From the NCBI RefSeq assembly GCF_002234675.1, contig NC_019872.2, forward strand, positions 9,006,950 through 9,070,949: a DNA stretch of 64,000 bases. The letters are read 5' to 3'. Below the pieces are notes generated by a model, which worked only from the letters and a program-made list of their open reading frames with translations, was not told the origin of the DNA and ran no database searches. Below, piece after piece: positions 11,064 to 21,654 of this stretch. Position numbers and translations under genes: made by a program. Each line of letters starts with the position of its first letter. The first letter of the stretch is position 1. Origin of the DNA: Oryzias latipes (taxonomy: Eukaryota; Chordata; Actinopteri; Beloniformes; Adrianichthyidae).

Positions 11064-13900
11064 TCACTGGGTCGTTTCCAAGGTCAAGGACATCACATGC
11101 TCCAAGAAAGGTGACCAAATTTCAGAGAATCTACATGTAGTACCATTTAAACAATGTCTGATTTTTTCCAGCTTAATAAAAGAAAGAGAGTCTTTTATCC
11201 ACTTTGAGTGAGTGGGTGGGCGAAGGTCTTTCCAGTGCATCAAGATAGTCCGACGGGCAAGTAATGTCAGAAAGGCAATAAGGTCCTCTAACCAAGGAGG
11301 GAGAGAGTGATTGTCCGGAAGTATACCAAAAAGGGCTGTCATTGGGGAACGGTGTACTTTGACGTTACAGACAGAGGATAAAGAATCAAATACAGAGTCC
11401 CAGAAGTCAGAAAGCGACGGGCATGTCAAAAACATATGAGTAAGATTTGCAGGGCCTAGATTACATTTTACACAGTTAGGATCAGTGCCAGGAAAAACTC
11501 TGGCAAGTCTGCTTCTAGACCAATGAGCTCTATGAACCACCTTACATTGAATGATAAAGTGCCGGGCGCATATTGATGAGGAGTAAATTCGCCCTAGCAC
11601 AGATCTCCACTGATCATCATTTATGTCTACATGAAGCTCTTCTGACCAAGTCGCACGTAGATGGTCAGATGACGAAGCAAGGGTGGATAGTAAAAGGTTA
11701 TAAATTTTTGATATTGTACCCTTCAGAGAGGGGTTGATCCCCATGAGAGTGTCAATCATAGTGGCTGTTGGGGTACTGGAAGGTCAGGGAAATGACGACA
11801 GATAAAATGACGAGCCTGCAGATACCTAAAGAAATGAGTGTTGGGCAGATTAAAGTTTTTAGCTAGTAACTCAAACGGAGCTAAAGTTCCATCTATGTAA
11901 AAGTCTTTTACTGAAACTAAGCCACGACTTCTCCACAGGGCAAAAGTCTTATCTGTAGATGATGGAGGAAACAAAGGGTTAAGATGGAGTAAGGACATGA
12001 GAGAGATTTTTTGAATTCCAAGGTGCTGTTTAAGTTGAGTCCATATCTTTAAACAATGCTTAACTATGATGTTATCGGTATAAGATGTGAGAGAAAATTT
12101 AACAGGCAGACACAGAAGAGAGAATAAAGTAGCAGAGGCAAAAGTACAAGATGATTCCTCTATTAGTGACCAGACTGGCTTAACAATGTGACTATGACAC
12201 CAAAATAATATTGTTCGGATATTTGCAGCCCAATAATAAAATAAAAAGTTTGGTAAAGAGAGGCCACCATTATCTTTGCTTTTCTGTAATATGGTTTTTC
12301 TCATCCTTGGAGGCTTTTTTCCCCATAGAAATTGGGCAATAGAGTTGTCAAGGGACCTGAAGAATTGATTTGGGATAAATACTGGTAGGCATTGAAAAAA
12401 ATAAAGAAATTTAGGCAGCACATTCATTTTAATGCAGCTTATTCTGCCTGCAAGGGATAATGGCAGCATAGACCAGCGCTGTAAGTCACAATTAATTTGA
12501 TCCAGTAATGGGATAAAGTTGGTTTTGAAAAGATCAGAAAATTCCTTAGTCACTTGAACGCCTAGATACCTAATGACAGATGGAGAGATTTTAAAAGGTA
12601 AGTCTGAAGGGGGGTAGGCCATGGCCTCCGGATTGATGGGAAAAAGTTCACATTTATTTAGGTTTAATTTGTAGCCAGAGATCTGACCAAACTCCCTCAG
12701 CAGAGCTAAAACCGGTGGCATGGAGACAGTTGGATCTGAAATAAATAATAAAAGGTCATCTGCATATAAGGCTACTTTATGATCTACACCGCCCCTCAAG
12801 ATACCACACATAGAGCTAGTTCTAATGGCCGCCGCAAGTGGTTCAATGGCTAGCGCAAATAAAAGAGGAGAAAGAGGACAGCCCTGTCTAGTTCCACGGC
12901 CCAAGGGGAAGTATTCTGAGTAGTCGTTATTAGTGCGAACACGTGCCATAGGCGATGTGTACAGTAATTTGATCTATGACAGGAATTTAGAGCCAAAGCC
13001 AAAGCGTCTTAGAGTATAAAACAAGTAAGACCACTCAACCCGATCAAAAGCCTTTTCAGCATCCATAGAGATGACCATTTCAGGGGTGACAGTTGAAGAG
13101 GTGCAGTATAAAATATTCATAAGCCGCCTAATGTTGTGATATGAATGTCTGGTTTTAATAAAGCCAGTTTGGTCAGGACTGATTAATGTGGGCATTATCG
13201 GCTCTAAGCGTTTTGCTAGCAGTTTTGCTAAAATTTTAACATCCGCACACAGCAGAGATATAGGCCTATAACTGCTGCAGCATCTGGGATCTTTATCCTT
13301 CTTTAGGATAAGCGAGATTGTGGCCTGTCGCAAAGTTGCCGGTAAAGCACCAATATCAGCTGAAGTCTGTAACATGTTTAGCATTAGAGGGGATAATTTA
13401 TCCATAAAAACCTTAAAAAATTCAGATGGGAACCCATCCGGTCTGGGGCTTTTCCCACTCTGCATAGACATGACAGCATTCTTTAGTTCTTCAGCAGTGA
13501 AAGGCTTATCCAATTGAGCAACTACATCTGCTTCAACTGTCGGAATATTAAGATGTGAAAAGAAATCTTCATAACGTTTTTCATCAGGAAAACATTCAGA
13601 AGTGTATAGAGCAGAATAAAAATCCCTAAATGTGTCATTGATAGTTTGAGGATTAAGTATGAGTCCATCAGAGGTAGAGAGTTCGGTAATATTTTGAGCT
13701 GCTGTTGACTGTCTAATCTGGTGTGAGAGTATTTTATTAGGCTTATCTCCGAACTCATAATAGCTATAACGGGTCCTGAGTATTAATTGGACTGCCTCGT
13801 CGGTGGCTATAGAGTCAAATTCTGCATTCCTTAGATAGATCAGCACTGGGGGATTCTGCACATTTATTTTGCAGTTCCGATATGACAGAATAAAGATCAC
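11064..13900 (-). pseudogene. L1-type ORF2 reverse transcriptase and C-terminal region
   Basis: Open blocks 12974-13900 and 11756-12949 share one frame and are split by a single TAG; 11064-11759 is in another frame. Together they hold the reverse-transcriptase palm and thumb with the YADD catalytic pair, and the C-terminal zinc-knuckle-like domain of L1 ORF2. The encoded activity would be target-primed reverse transcription. The remnant is inactive as read. Confidence 0.8.
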
Positions 13901-14034
13901 GGCTCTTTTGTGAGGCTATCTTATTTTTATAGGCACTGTATGATATTATTTCCCCTCTCAGAAATGCTTTACATGCTTCCCAAATTGAAATTGTAGATGC
14001 ATCTGGTGTATTGTTAGTAAAAATATAAAGGTCT

Positions 14035-15003
14035 GCGTAGGGTTTTAGGGGGGTGGCTGTGGCTGTGGGTGCGTGGCGATCCCTGGGTTGCTAGGGTCGC
14101 GTGCCTGGGCTGGCTTGCGGGGACGGGGCGCCGGTCGGGTGGTGGCCGGCTCATGGGTTCCGGGGGCCCTGGCTTCGTCCCTGGCCTTTGTCTCGGTGTC
14201 CGGCGCCCGGTGGCCCCCATGGCTGCCGCCTGGTACGGCTAAGCGCTCCTGTCTTGTGGCCTGGGGGCCCGACACTGGGTTCGCTTGTGCCTCTGGACAT
14301 TGGGGGGGCCCCTGTAGGGGGGCCCTCTCTGTGCCTGGCTGGTGGGGTGGGCGGTCCCCTCCTCCTCCCCTCCCGGGCTGCCTGGGTCCGGATGCTGGGG
14401 GGGCTTCTGGCCTGGGGGGCTCTCCTCCCCTCTCCTGGTCTGGCTGGTCTGGCTGGGTAGGATCTGGCTCCCTTTATGAACACACGGTTCACGTCGGCAG
14501 CATGCATGTATCTCCACCCCCACGTGCACGTGCACACTGCCACACTGCTCCCTGTCTGCTTCATCCCTCCTCCTTACCTACAGTGTATTGATGGACAGTT
14601 TTTTTTTTTTTCGCTCATCTTAGTGTCAGATTTTCACCTTTGATGTAACATTCGTCTTTCCAGCAGATCTGGTATAATTGTTACAGCTTAAATTAATAAC
14701 TTAGTCAAATCAGTGCTTGTATCCCCCACCTTTTCACCTTTCTTCCTTTTACTCTCTTCCACCCTCCCCTCACATTCTTCCCCTCTCCCTCCCCACACAC
14801 ACTAAATGTAACAAATAAATAAAAAATAATACGACAAAAAGGGGTTTATACAAATCTACACTCTAGTTTCTTGAAGCTATATAACCTCTTTTTGTGATAG
14901 TAAAACCTGTCCAACACAAAAAGCCTTCAGCTCTAATCTGTTTGCTCAGCTGTTGGACAGAACAAGTTAAAAAAAGAGAAAAAAAAAAAAAAATAAAAAA
15001 TAA
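14035..15003 (+). mobile_element. 5'-truncated L1-type LINE end nested in the minus-strand LINE
   Basis: GC-rich 3'UTR sequence (14040-14590, G/C-rich with 'ctggctggtctggctgg'), then a pyrimidine-rich stretch, then the family tail 'tccaacacaaaaagcc' and 'gctgttggacagaacaag' ending in A-rich sequence at 14968-15003. The flanks carry 'aaaatataaaggtct' on the left (to 14034) and 'aaaatatatataaaggtct' on the right (to 15021), a target-site duplication. Frames over 100 codons in the GC-rich part are compositional artefacts. Confidence 0.75.
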
Positions 15004-15390
15004 AAATATATATAAAGGTCTATACGTTCACTAATAAACTGAACAAAGTCTGTGTCTTTGAGAAGCAGTGGGTTAAAGCGCCATGAAGACCGTGACAAAG
15101 AGTTGCCTGGGGGGGAAATATCAAGCGTAACAGGTGAATGGTCTGATATTACTATGGGGGTGTATTCGCAGTAATTGACAGCAGAGAGCAAATTATTATC
15201 AATGAGGAAAAAATCTATTCTAGAGAAAGAACTGTGCACCGGCGAGAAAAAGGAGAAATGCTTAACATTTGGATTAAAATGACGCCAGACATCTGTGACA
15301 CCGTATTGTGACATGAACAGTTGTATGGCTTTAGAGGATTTGGACACAGAATAGGCCTTAGATGAGGAACGATCCAGTGTTGGGTTAAGG

Positions 15391-16393
15391 CAGTGCTTCT
15401 CAAATAGTGGGGCGCGCCCCCAGGGGGGGGCACGAAGCGATGCCAGGGGGGGCGCGCGGTGGTGGCGGTTTTAGGCACAGGTTTGTCCGGTGCGCAAATT
15501 TAACGTGGGGGCAGCGGTGACAGCGGCTCAGTGCTTGGAAAATAATCTGGTCCACTATTCGGTTCCTATTGTCTGTTCTGTCTGTCCGCGGCTGCGCGAG
15601 TGAGAACGAAAGGGGAGGGGTGGTGTGGGCCCTGTCTGCCAGGGGAATCGGGGCACGCGGACCACTGCTACCGCTGCCTGTTGCCCAAGATCACCGCTGC
15701 CCTTAGATTCCTAAGCTCATGCTAACAATGTCATTCTTTATGAACTATTGTAGACATTTTGATGACGTGTCTTTATTTTCCATCCATGTTTTCTTTGTCT
15801 GCCTGTGGTTTAGTTAGTGTCAGACAGACATAAAGACAGCAGGTAATGCAGGAAAACAGCTGCACTTTTATGAGATCAGAAATAAACAATCCGTCATTTA
15901 GAAAAAAAAAATCAGCACGTTTTTACCTATTTCTTCAGACTAAAAACGTTAAATATATTGGTGCTGCTGTGTTAATGTTTCAGATCAATTTAGATTTAAT
16001 ATTATTTATTGATTGAATTATTTTTTTCAGCATCAAATGGTTCAGTTGGTCAAAATGTTTCTAGTTTAAATAAGGAATGACAGATTTTTTTTATTTCAGG
16101 TACTTTCAGCTTCTTTTCTGTTTTAGACTAGAACAGGGTTTCTGTGGCTAAATAAAGTTAATATTTGTTGAAAGTGGATTTATTTTGCTTTTTTCTTTTG
16201 TTAGTGTTAAAAGATACAATTTTAGGTATACAAATTTTATAGATACTGACCTGATGTATTGTCACCGCGCGAGTGTGTCTGTGTGTGTGTGTGTGTGTGG
16301 GGGGGGGTTATGGGGGGGGGGGGGGGTCAGGGGGGGCGCGAAACATTTTCTTTTCCTAGGGGGGGCCTGGCAAAAAATAATTGAGAAGCACTG
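15391..16393. mobile_element. Non-autonomous hAT element nested in the minus-strand LINE
   Basis: 1003 bp with ends CAGTGCTTCTCA and TGAGAAGCACTG and a perfect 8-bp duplication GGTTAAGG (15383-15390, 16394-16401). It interrupts the endonuclease domain of the LINE. It contains a GT microsatellite (16273-16298) and G-rich runs near both ends. No transposase frame. Confidence 0.85.
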
Positions 16394-17170
16394 GGTTAAG
16401 GCAACAGTTAAAATCACCTCCCATTACAAGCTGGCTGTTGTTTAAATTAGGAATGGAAAGGAAAAGTTTCTTAAAAAATTCCTCACTGTCAAAGTTTGGA
16501 CCGTAGACATTCACTAATGTGAGACTCTTACCACAAATTCTGCCTGAAACTATAATGTAACGGCCATTGGGGTCTGATATTACCTCAGTAACAGAAAATG
16601 GAACTGATTTATGGACAAGAACAGCCACACCTCTGGTTTTACTGTTGAATGATGAGTGATAAAGTTGCCCAACCCACCCAAATCGCATCTTCAAGTGATC
16701 AGCTGCTTTCAGATGAGTTTCCTGCAAGAATGCAATCTTTGTGTTTAGCTGTTTTAAATGACTGATGACCTTCTTTCTTTTAATTGGAGAATTCAATCCC
16801 TTCACATTCCAACTAACAAACCATAAGGCTCCTCCAGGAGCCGGTGGGGCATTAGGACCCAGTATATCCTATGTTTGAGTGAAATGATTCTGGCCCCAAT
16901 ACTCTGATATTAATAAACTTTACAGGAGAAGTAGCACAGAAAAAATAATAACAACAAAAATGACAAAAACACAACAAAACTGAAAAAGAAAAAACAGTTG
17001 TTACAAAAGGTAACAACCAACCCTCTGATATAATTATCAGCATATTTTAATACTTCCTTAATCCTAACTCCCTGCTACCACAATGGGGCTACAAAAGTAT
17101 AAGAGCAATTCAGTTTCAAGAAAATAACCTTATTCAACCACAGACCTGTGATATAAGAAAAATAAAGCAC

Positions 17171-17735
17171 TGCCTGTTTTATATATTTTTTGTTTTATAT
17201 ATTTATGAGAGATTTATTGGTTGATAGTGGGACTGCACGAGGTCATACTTTTTTTTGTAATGATGAACAATTTGAGACTCCATATCTAAAGGGCTTCGTG
17301 GTTGATTACAGTTTTTTTTTATTTTGTCTGCTTGCTTGCTTTGATTAAAGTGGTTTGCATTATTATGCATAACAGTAAACACTTCCATTATCATGCTGAT
17401 GACGCTCAGCCGTACTGATCTTATAGAGAAAAAGAAAACCTGCAAGCATGTGAAGGCTCTGAAGACCTGATTTTGTATTTTTGTCATAAAAAAATATAAA
17501 GAGAAAAGTGTTTTTTTAAAGCTGAATGAATAGTATGACCTGTATGGCTGTGAGAACTCTCAAACCTCTTTGTTTTAACAAAAACATTTAAAGCTATACA
17601 TATTCATTACATATTTCAATCAAAAATACCAACTTCTGAGTGACTTCTTTGGCATTTGGTTTCACCAGACACTCAAATAAAATCCTCTCTAAGCAGAAAA
17701 TTGATGTTTGATTTCAGCATTGTTAGGTGTCTCAC
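17171..17735. other. Intron 12 of copy 1, exon 12-proximal part
   Basis: Intronic sequence; 17335-17430 matches the copy 2 intron at 30610-30690 ('gattaaagtggtttgcat'). This shows that the two introns are paralogous outside their insertions. Confidence 0.55.
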
Positions 17736-18448
17736 CTACAACCCTCAGGGTATAGGGATTTGTTGACGTTAGTCTCAATTCCCACAATCCAACTTGGGCC
17801 GGCAACCGCAGAGTCCGTAAGTTTCCCACCAACTCAGCTGTGATGATTGACTGCCCTGTGAAGGTGCTATTATGAAGCTCACCTAAACAATTAAAATAGA
17901 TTATGGTTAATGCAAGGTTTTCTGTTGTTTTTGTATCTCCTAGTTGTTTTTTATGCCATATTTTGGAGCGTAATTAAATCAATGTATGTAATTTTAATTG
18001 ATCAGCATATTCACCTGAAGGATTGACAAGCGTGTAGTCAACAGAACTTCCAGTGATGTAAATGATCAGATTAGTTAATGTCTCATCCACATGGAAAGTG
18101 TAATTTTCCGCTCTCCCCAAATTCCTGCTTGCTTGCAGAAGGGTCACCTGAGATACAAATTAAAGAAAAGGATAACCGAAAATTTCCTGCACAATAGAAT
18201 TAGCTGCTTCAAATATTGAGGGCATGTATTAATACCAGAGAAGAGCTTGTGGACTCTGTGATTATGCTGGTAGCCTGCAGCAGCTGATTTTTGGAAACTT
18301 GAATAGCTTGTCCTCCTGAAGCCTGAGCCAGATCTCTGTACAGCTGAGAGTCTGACCTCACCATCCGCTGGTTCTGCTGTTGCTGTTGGTTTTCATTAGC
18401 TTCTCTGCGACGGCGGAACCCTAGTATGTTGGTTATCATGAAGTTCAC
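17736..18448 (-). CDS. VWA7-like copy 1, exons 10-12
   Basis: Three exons: 18236-18448 (REANENQQQQQNQRM, a basic then Gln-rich linker, and DLAQASGGQAIQVS), 18015-18147 (RAENYTFHVDETL) and 17736-17882 (VGLWELRLTSTNPYTLRV). All have consensus borders. The first completes the vWA fold; the others form the following beta-rich segment. Exon 10 is three bases longer than in copy 2 (one extra Ser). Confidence 0.85.
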
Positions 18449-18669
18449 CTGTATCATTGATAAGGACATGATGAAGCTGCACAATAAAACCTTTTTACAA
18501 AATTAAAAACTTAAAAACCAGAGATGCTGAGTTTGAATTGTTAAAAGATTACCATCTAGGATTTTTATCTAAAGATACTTATACGTTTATATGATGCTGA
18601 CAATGACAGACTTTTAAATATATAAATAGACAAAACATGTAACTTTTAAAGTCACATTAACGAAAACAC

Positions 18670-19335
18670 ATGGTACCTAACCACAAACCTTATCAAAAAT
18701 TGCGTGGTACTTATTCAAGTCACTTCTGTTTCTTTTCCAGAGTCCTTTCAGAAAATTTTTACTTTTAACCCTTGTGCTATCTTAGATGACCCCACCCTTA
18801 CATTGATGTGTTCTCCCTACCATGACAAAGGTGGATAAAGGTGGAAAGATTTGATGTAATCCATGGACACCAGTAAAGACGACCAATCATTGAAGAAAAA
18901 AGGTTCAGAACACTGTCTAGTGGGTCTAGATGACCCAAAAACCAACGTTAAAGTGCCTAGGATAGTACAAGGGTTACGGTGACTCTCAGCATTGAGGTAT
19001 GATGCTTGTTACAAAGGTCCACCCTGTCTTCAGGGATTTATGGGATATGACATTGTGCTGGGCTGTGATCTGCACATTTTGATTAGTCAGATTAGTTCTG
19101 GTTCTCATTTCTCATCTCATCTCAAAAAAAGCACATGATACCTAACCACAAACCTTATCAATAATTGGGTGGTCCTTTAATCAAAGTCACTTCTGTTTCT
19201 TTTCCAGAGTCCTTTCAGAAAAATGTTACTTTTAAGGTGATTCTCAGCATTGAGGTATGATGCTTGTTACAAAAGTCCACCATGTCTTCAGGGAATTATA
19301 GGATGTGACATTGTACTGTGCTGTGATCTGCGCAT
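18670..19335. repeat. Local tandem duplication in intron 9 of copy 1
   Basis: Sequence around 18670-19060 (without the MITE) recurs at 19130-19335. Shared phrases include 'cctaaccacaaaccttatca', 'ttccagagtcctttcagaaa' and 'cagcattgaggtatgatgct'. One copy holds the MITE at 18769-18973; the other reads straight through a single TTAA near 19231, which marks the empty site. Confidence 0.75.
18769..18973. mobile_element. piggyBac-like TTAA MITE (copy C), intact
   Basis: 205 bp, inverted ends CCCTTGTGCTATCTT and a GTACAAGGG-type right end. TTAA precedes it (18765-18768), and TTAC follows, one mismatch. The duplicate segment at about 19231 has the uninterrupted TTAA, confirming the target. Confidence 0.8.
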
Positions 19336-19339
19336 TTAG

Positions 19340-20018
19340 TTCTGGTTCTCATTTCGGCTGAGTTTGTCCTTGAAGAAGCGTTAAAGTGTTAACCAATCAG
19401 TTCGTTCTTCAGTTCCTGACGCTAATACTTGGATATTAAGTCAGTGACCTAATACTAAAGCAATGTTCAAAATCAGCTGCCAAATAAAGCTGGAATAACC
19501 TCAAAACGGGATCCAGCCTTAACCTTTCCTGTGTTCTGACCAACATTCCATCTTGTTCAGGATCAAGCCCTCAAATGAATCAATGCTTCAGCTCCCTAGC
19601 AATGCTTGACATCTAAGTTTACAACAAAACACTGATCCCTTTGAATGTTTCTAAATTAGTTTGACAAAATAATATAGACCTTATAATCTTTAATATTCTT
19701 TTAAAACTTTTTGTCTCCAAACTTTTTCTCAAGTAAAACAAAATTAGTTAACAGTGGATACTGAGTGAGTGTTGTTAGTATACGGAAGTTTTAGGTCAAA
19801 CAAATTGTTGTGTTTGACAGGTGTGGATGTGTCACTTTTATTTTGAAGAGAAAAATGGAAGTGCCATCTCTATTCTTCCTGTCTTTATTGATATTTGTTT
19901 AATTAAACATAATAGCATTGTATTTGTTTCATTTTCCAGGGTAAATTGGATTGATTGCATTTCAAAAATACTGTATCAAAGATCTCTTAACAGCATCTTG
20001 GTGTATGGAAGTACTCAC
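19340..20018. other. Intron 9 of copy 1, remainder
   Basis: AT-rich intronic sequence with no exon-like frame and no element ends that I can recognise. Confidence 0.5.
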
Positions 20019-20675
20019 AACTGTCTTGCTCTGCTCTATCAGTGCAATCACGGTGTTCTTCAGATATTCATCTTTGGCAGGGGCATCAGTGAAGAGGAAG
20101 ATCTCAGAATTAGGAGGAGAGCCAGTTAGAGCCAGCTGAAAAAAAGTCAAACAGAAGTTGTAACTTCTAGAATATTAAAAGTTAAACAATAAAAACTAAA
20201 GTAGAATTTAACACAGCATAAAACCTGAAGTCCTGAAAGACTCATTTCTGGAGTATCTCCACCTTCGTATGCTCTTAAGGAATTGATATAACCTTTGAAA
20301 ACCTCGGCGTCTGTAGTCTTCATCAAAGGCCCGAAATCTGTCAGCCATACAAGAGAAAAGACACATTATAGTTTTTGTTTTTTCTTAATTTTATTTTCTT
20401 TTTTGAAAAGGGGCTTATGTTGTTGGTTCATTTAAAAAAAATAATGCAGAACATGTGATATGTTGCAGAGGATTTTGAATTGCAGTTCTAGGAACACACC
20501 TGGATCGTTGAAAGGTACAAGAATGTAGAGTGAAGGCTCATCCTCTGTTCCAACCTTACTATCAATTATAGTTGAAGTGACATTCCGTACTGCTGCAATG
20601 TCGTCACCCATACTTCCAGTTGTGTCCACCACAAAACACAGAGCCTTACTTGATCCCTTTGAGATTCCCATCAAC
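20019..20675 (-). CDS. VWA7-like copy 1, exons 7-9 (vWA domain core)
   Basis: Exon 7 (20500-20675) carries the metal-ion-dependent adhesion site: ALCFVVDTTGSMGDDI, with D308, T310 and S312 as predicted metal ligands. It ends in LVPFNDPG. Exon 8 (20225-20337) gives GGDTPEMSLSGLQ, and exon 9 (20019-20135) gives EIFLFTDAPAKD, the central vWA strand with its conserved Asp. Order and spacing match VWA7. The exon 7-8 and 8-9 junctions keep frame. Confidence 0.9.
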
Positions 20676-20769
20676 CTAGGGGTTTAAAAAATGGAGGTTG
20701 GAAATGATTTAATAGTTCAGTTCTGCTCTGGGCAGTACATAACTCAAGAATGCCAAAGGATTTTAATAC

Positions 20770-21564
20770 TGAAGGAATTCTCTGTCCCCAGTAGCTCCTC
20801 GAATGTCCTCCAGAAGCTGACTGGTTGCAGATATTGCCAGCTCTGCTGCTTCCCTGTGAAGATGTCCATGGCTGGAGGTGTAAGAATCTTTGTTGATCCC
20901 ACCTTTAGGCTCAACTGAACTTGTTGCATCAAAGAAACCCCCATGGCTGCACTTTCCTGATAACCATGGAAACAAAACCAAAATCAAATTAAAACTGTAG
21001 AATTCTCAGCTTCCCAAGTAAAAGCACAACTACTGTACATATCACAGCAAGCGAACAAATGGTTACTTAACTTATATATTTACACAAAAAATAAAAGAAA
21101 TGTAAAGCTAAAGCGAACTGATGTAACTACTTTCACCACCTCAACACAAGGGACATAAACCAAAAAAACAATAAAAACAATATTCTTTAACACATTTTTG
21201 TGAATCAGAATAAGTGTGTGAATAAAAATGCTGGATTCAGTAGATTTTTTTTTTTTTTTACCTTTCGGTTTGTTCCCAGACCAAGGCCAAACAACAAAGT
21301 ATCCAGATGTCAAAAAATTTCCTGCTATTATATCCTCCAAAATGTTCTTGCTGCAGTCGTCCCCATTACAGCTACGACAGGTTGCAATGGTTTTGGCTGC
21401 AGAGAAACATGAAATTCTAGGCCTCTTTTTTGACTAATAAATGTAAAGATGGTCTAATTTGTGGTTTTACCTGCAATATTTCCAATGTTGGCGTTCTTTC
21501 TGATCATATTTATGTTTGGAAATTTGTTTCCTAATTCAACCCAGTTGCTGTGACTGTAGAAATC
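20770..21564 (-). CDS. VWA7-like copy 1, exons 4-6 (N-terminal VWA7 region)
   Basis: Exon 4 (21471-21564): DFYSHSNWVELGNKFP. Exon 5 (21262-21396): TCRSCNGDDC and a GYFVVWPWSG segment. Exon 6 (20770-20956): GKCSHGGFFD and GGINKDSYTS. These motifs are hallmarks of the VWA7 N-terminal domain and are shared with mammalian VWA7. The exon 6 donor (CA|gtatta) is weak but is the only one that keeps frame with exon 7, and copy 2 has the same one. Confidence 0.85.
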
Positions 21565-21654
21565 CTGCAGGTGTAGAGGTAAAGGGGGAAGTGGACAAAA
21601 ATGTGAAGATTACATTTCGTGCAACTGACTGTTACTATTAAAATCAATTAATCA

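Larger units (their letters stand above)
10840..17170 (-). mobile_element. L1/Tx1-type LINE (minus strand), broken by two younger insertions
   Basis: A nearly full-length ORF2 read right to left. The endonuclease begins near 16825 (SWNVKGLNSP, AFLQETH, MGGDFNCCLNP), continues at 15347-15025 (VISDHSPVTLD, SSWRFNP), then the reverse transcriptase (KSPRPDGFPSEFF, SYRPISLL, DQTGFIKTRHS, DAEKAFDRVEW, RGTRQGCPLSP, YADD at 12755-12766) and a C-terminal Cys/His motif (CVKCNLGPANLTHMFLTC, about 11420). Lesions: an in-frame TAG at 12974, frameshifts near 11757 and 13900, and inserts at 14035-15003 and 15391-16393. The 3' end lies near an A/T run at 10840; a 'ttttatatat' match at both edges may be the target duplication. 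It lies in intron 12 of copy 1. Confidence 0.8.

Noticed and set aside
14073..14591. 172-codon frame and antisense partners
   Set aside because: Same GC-rich L1 3'UTR type as above, ending in an L1 tail and poly-A; compositional artefact.
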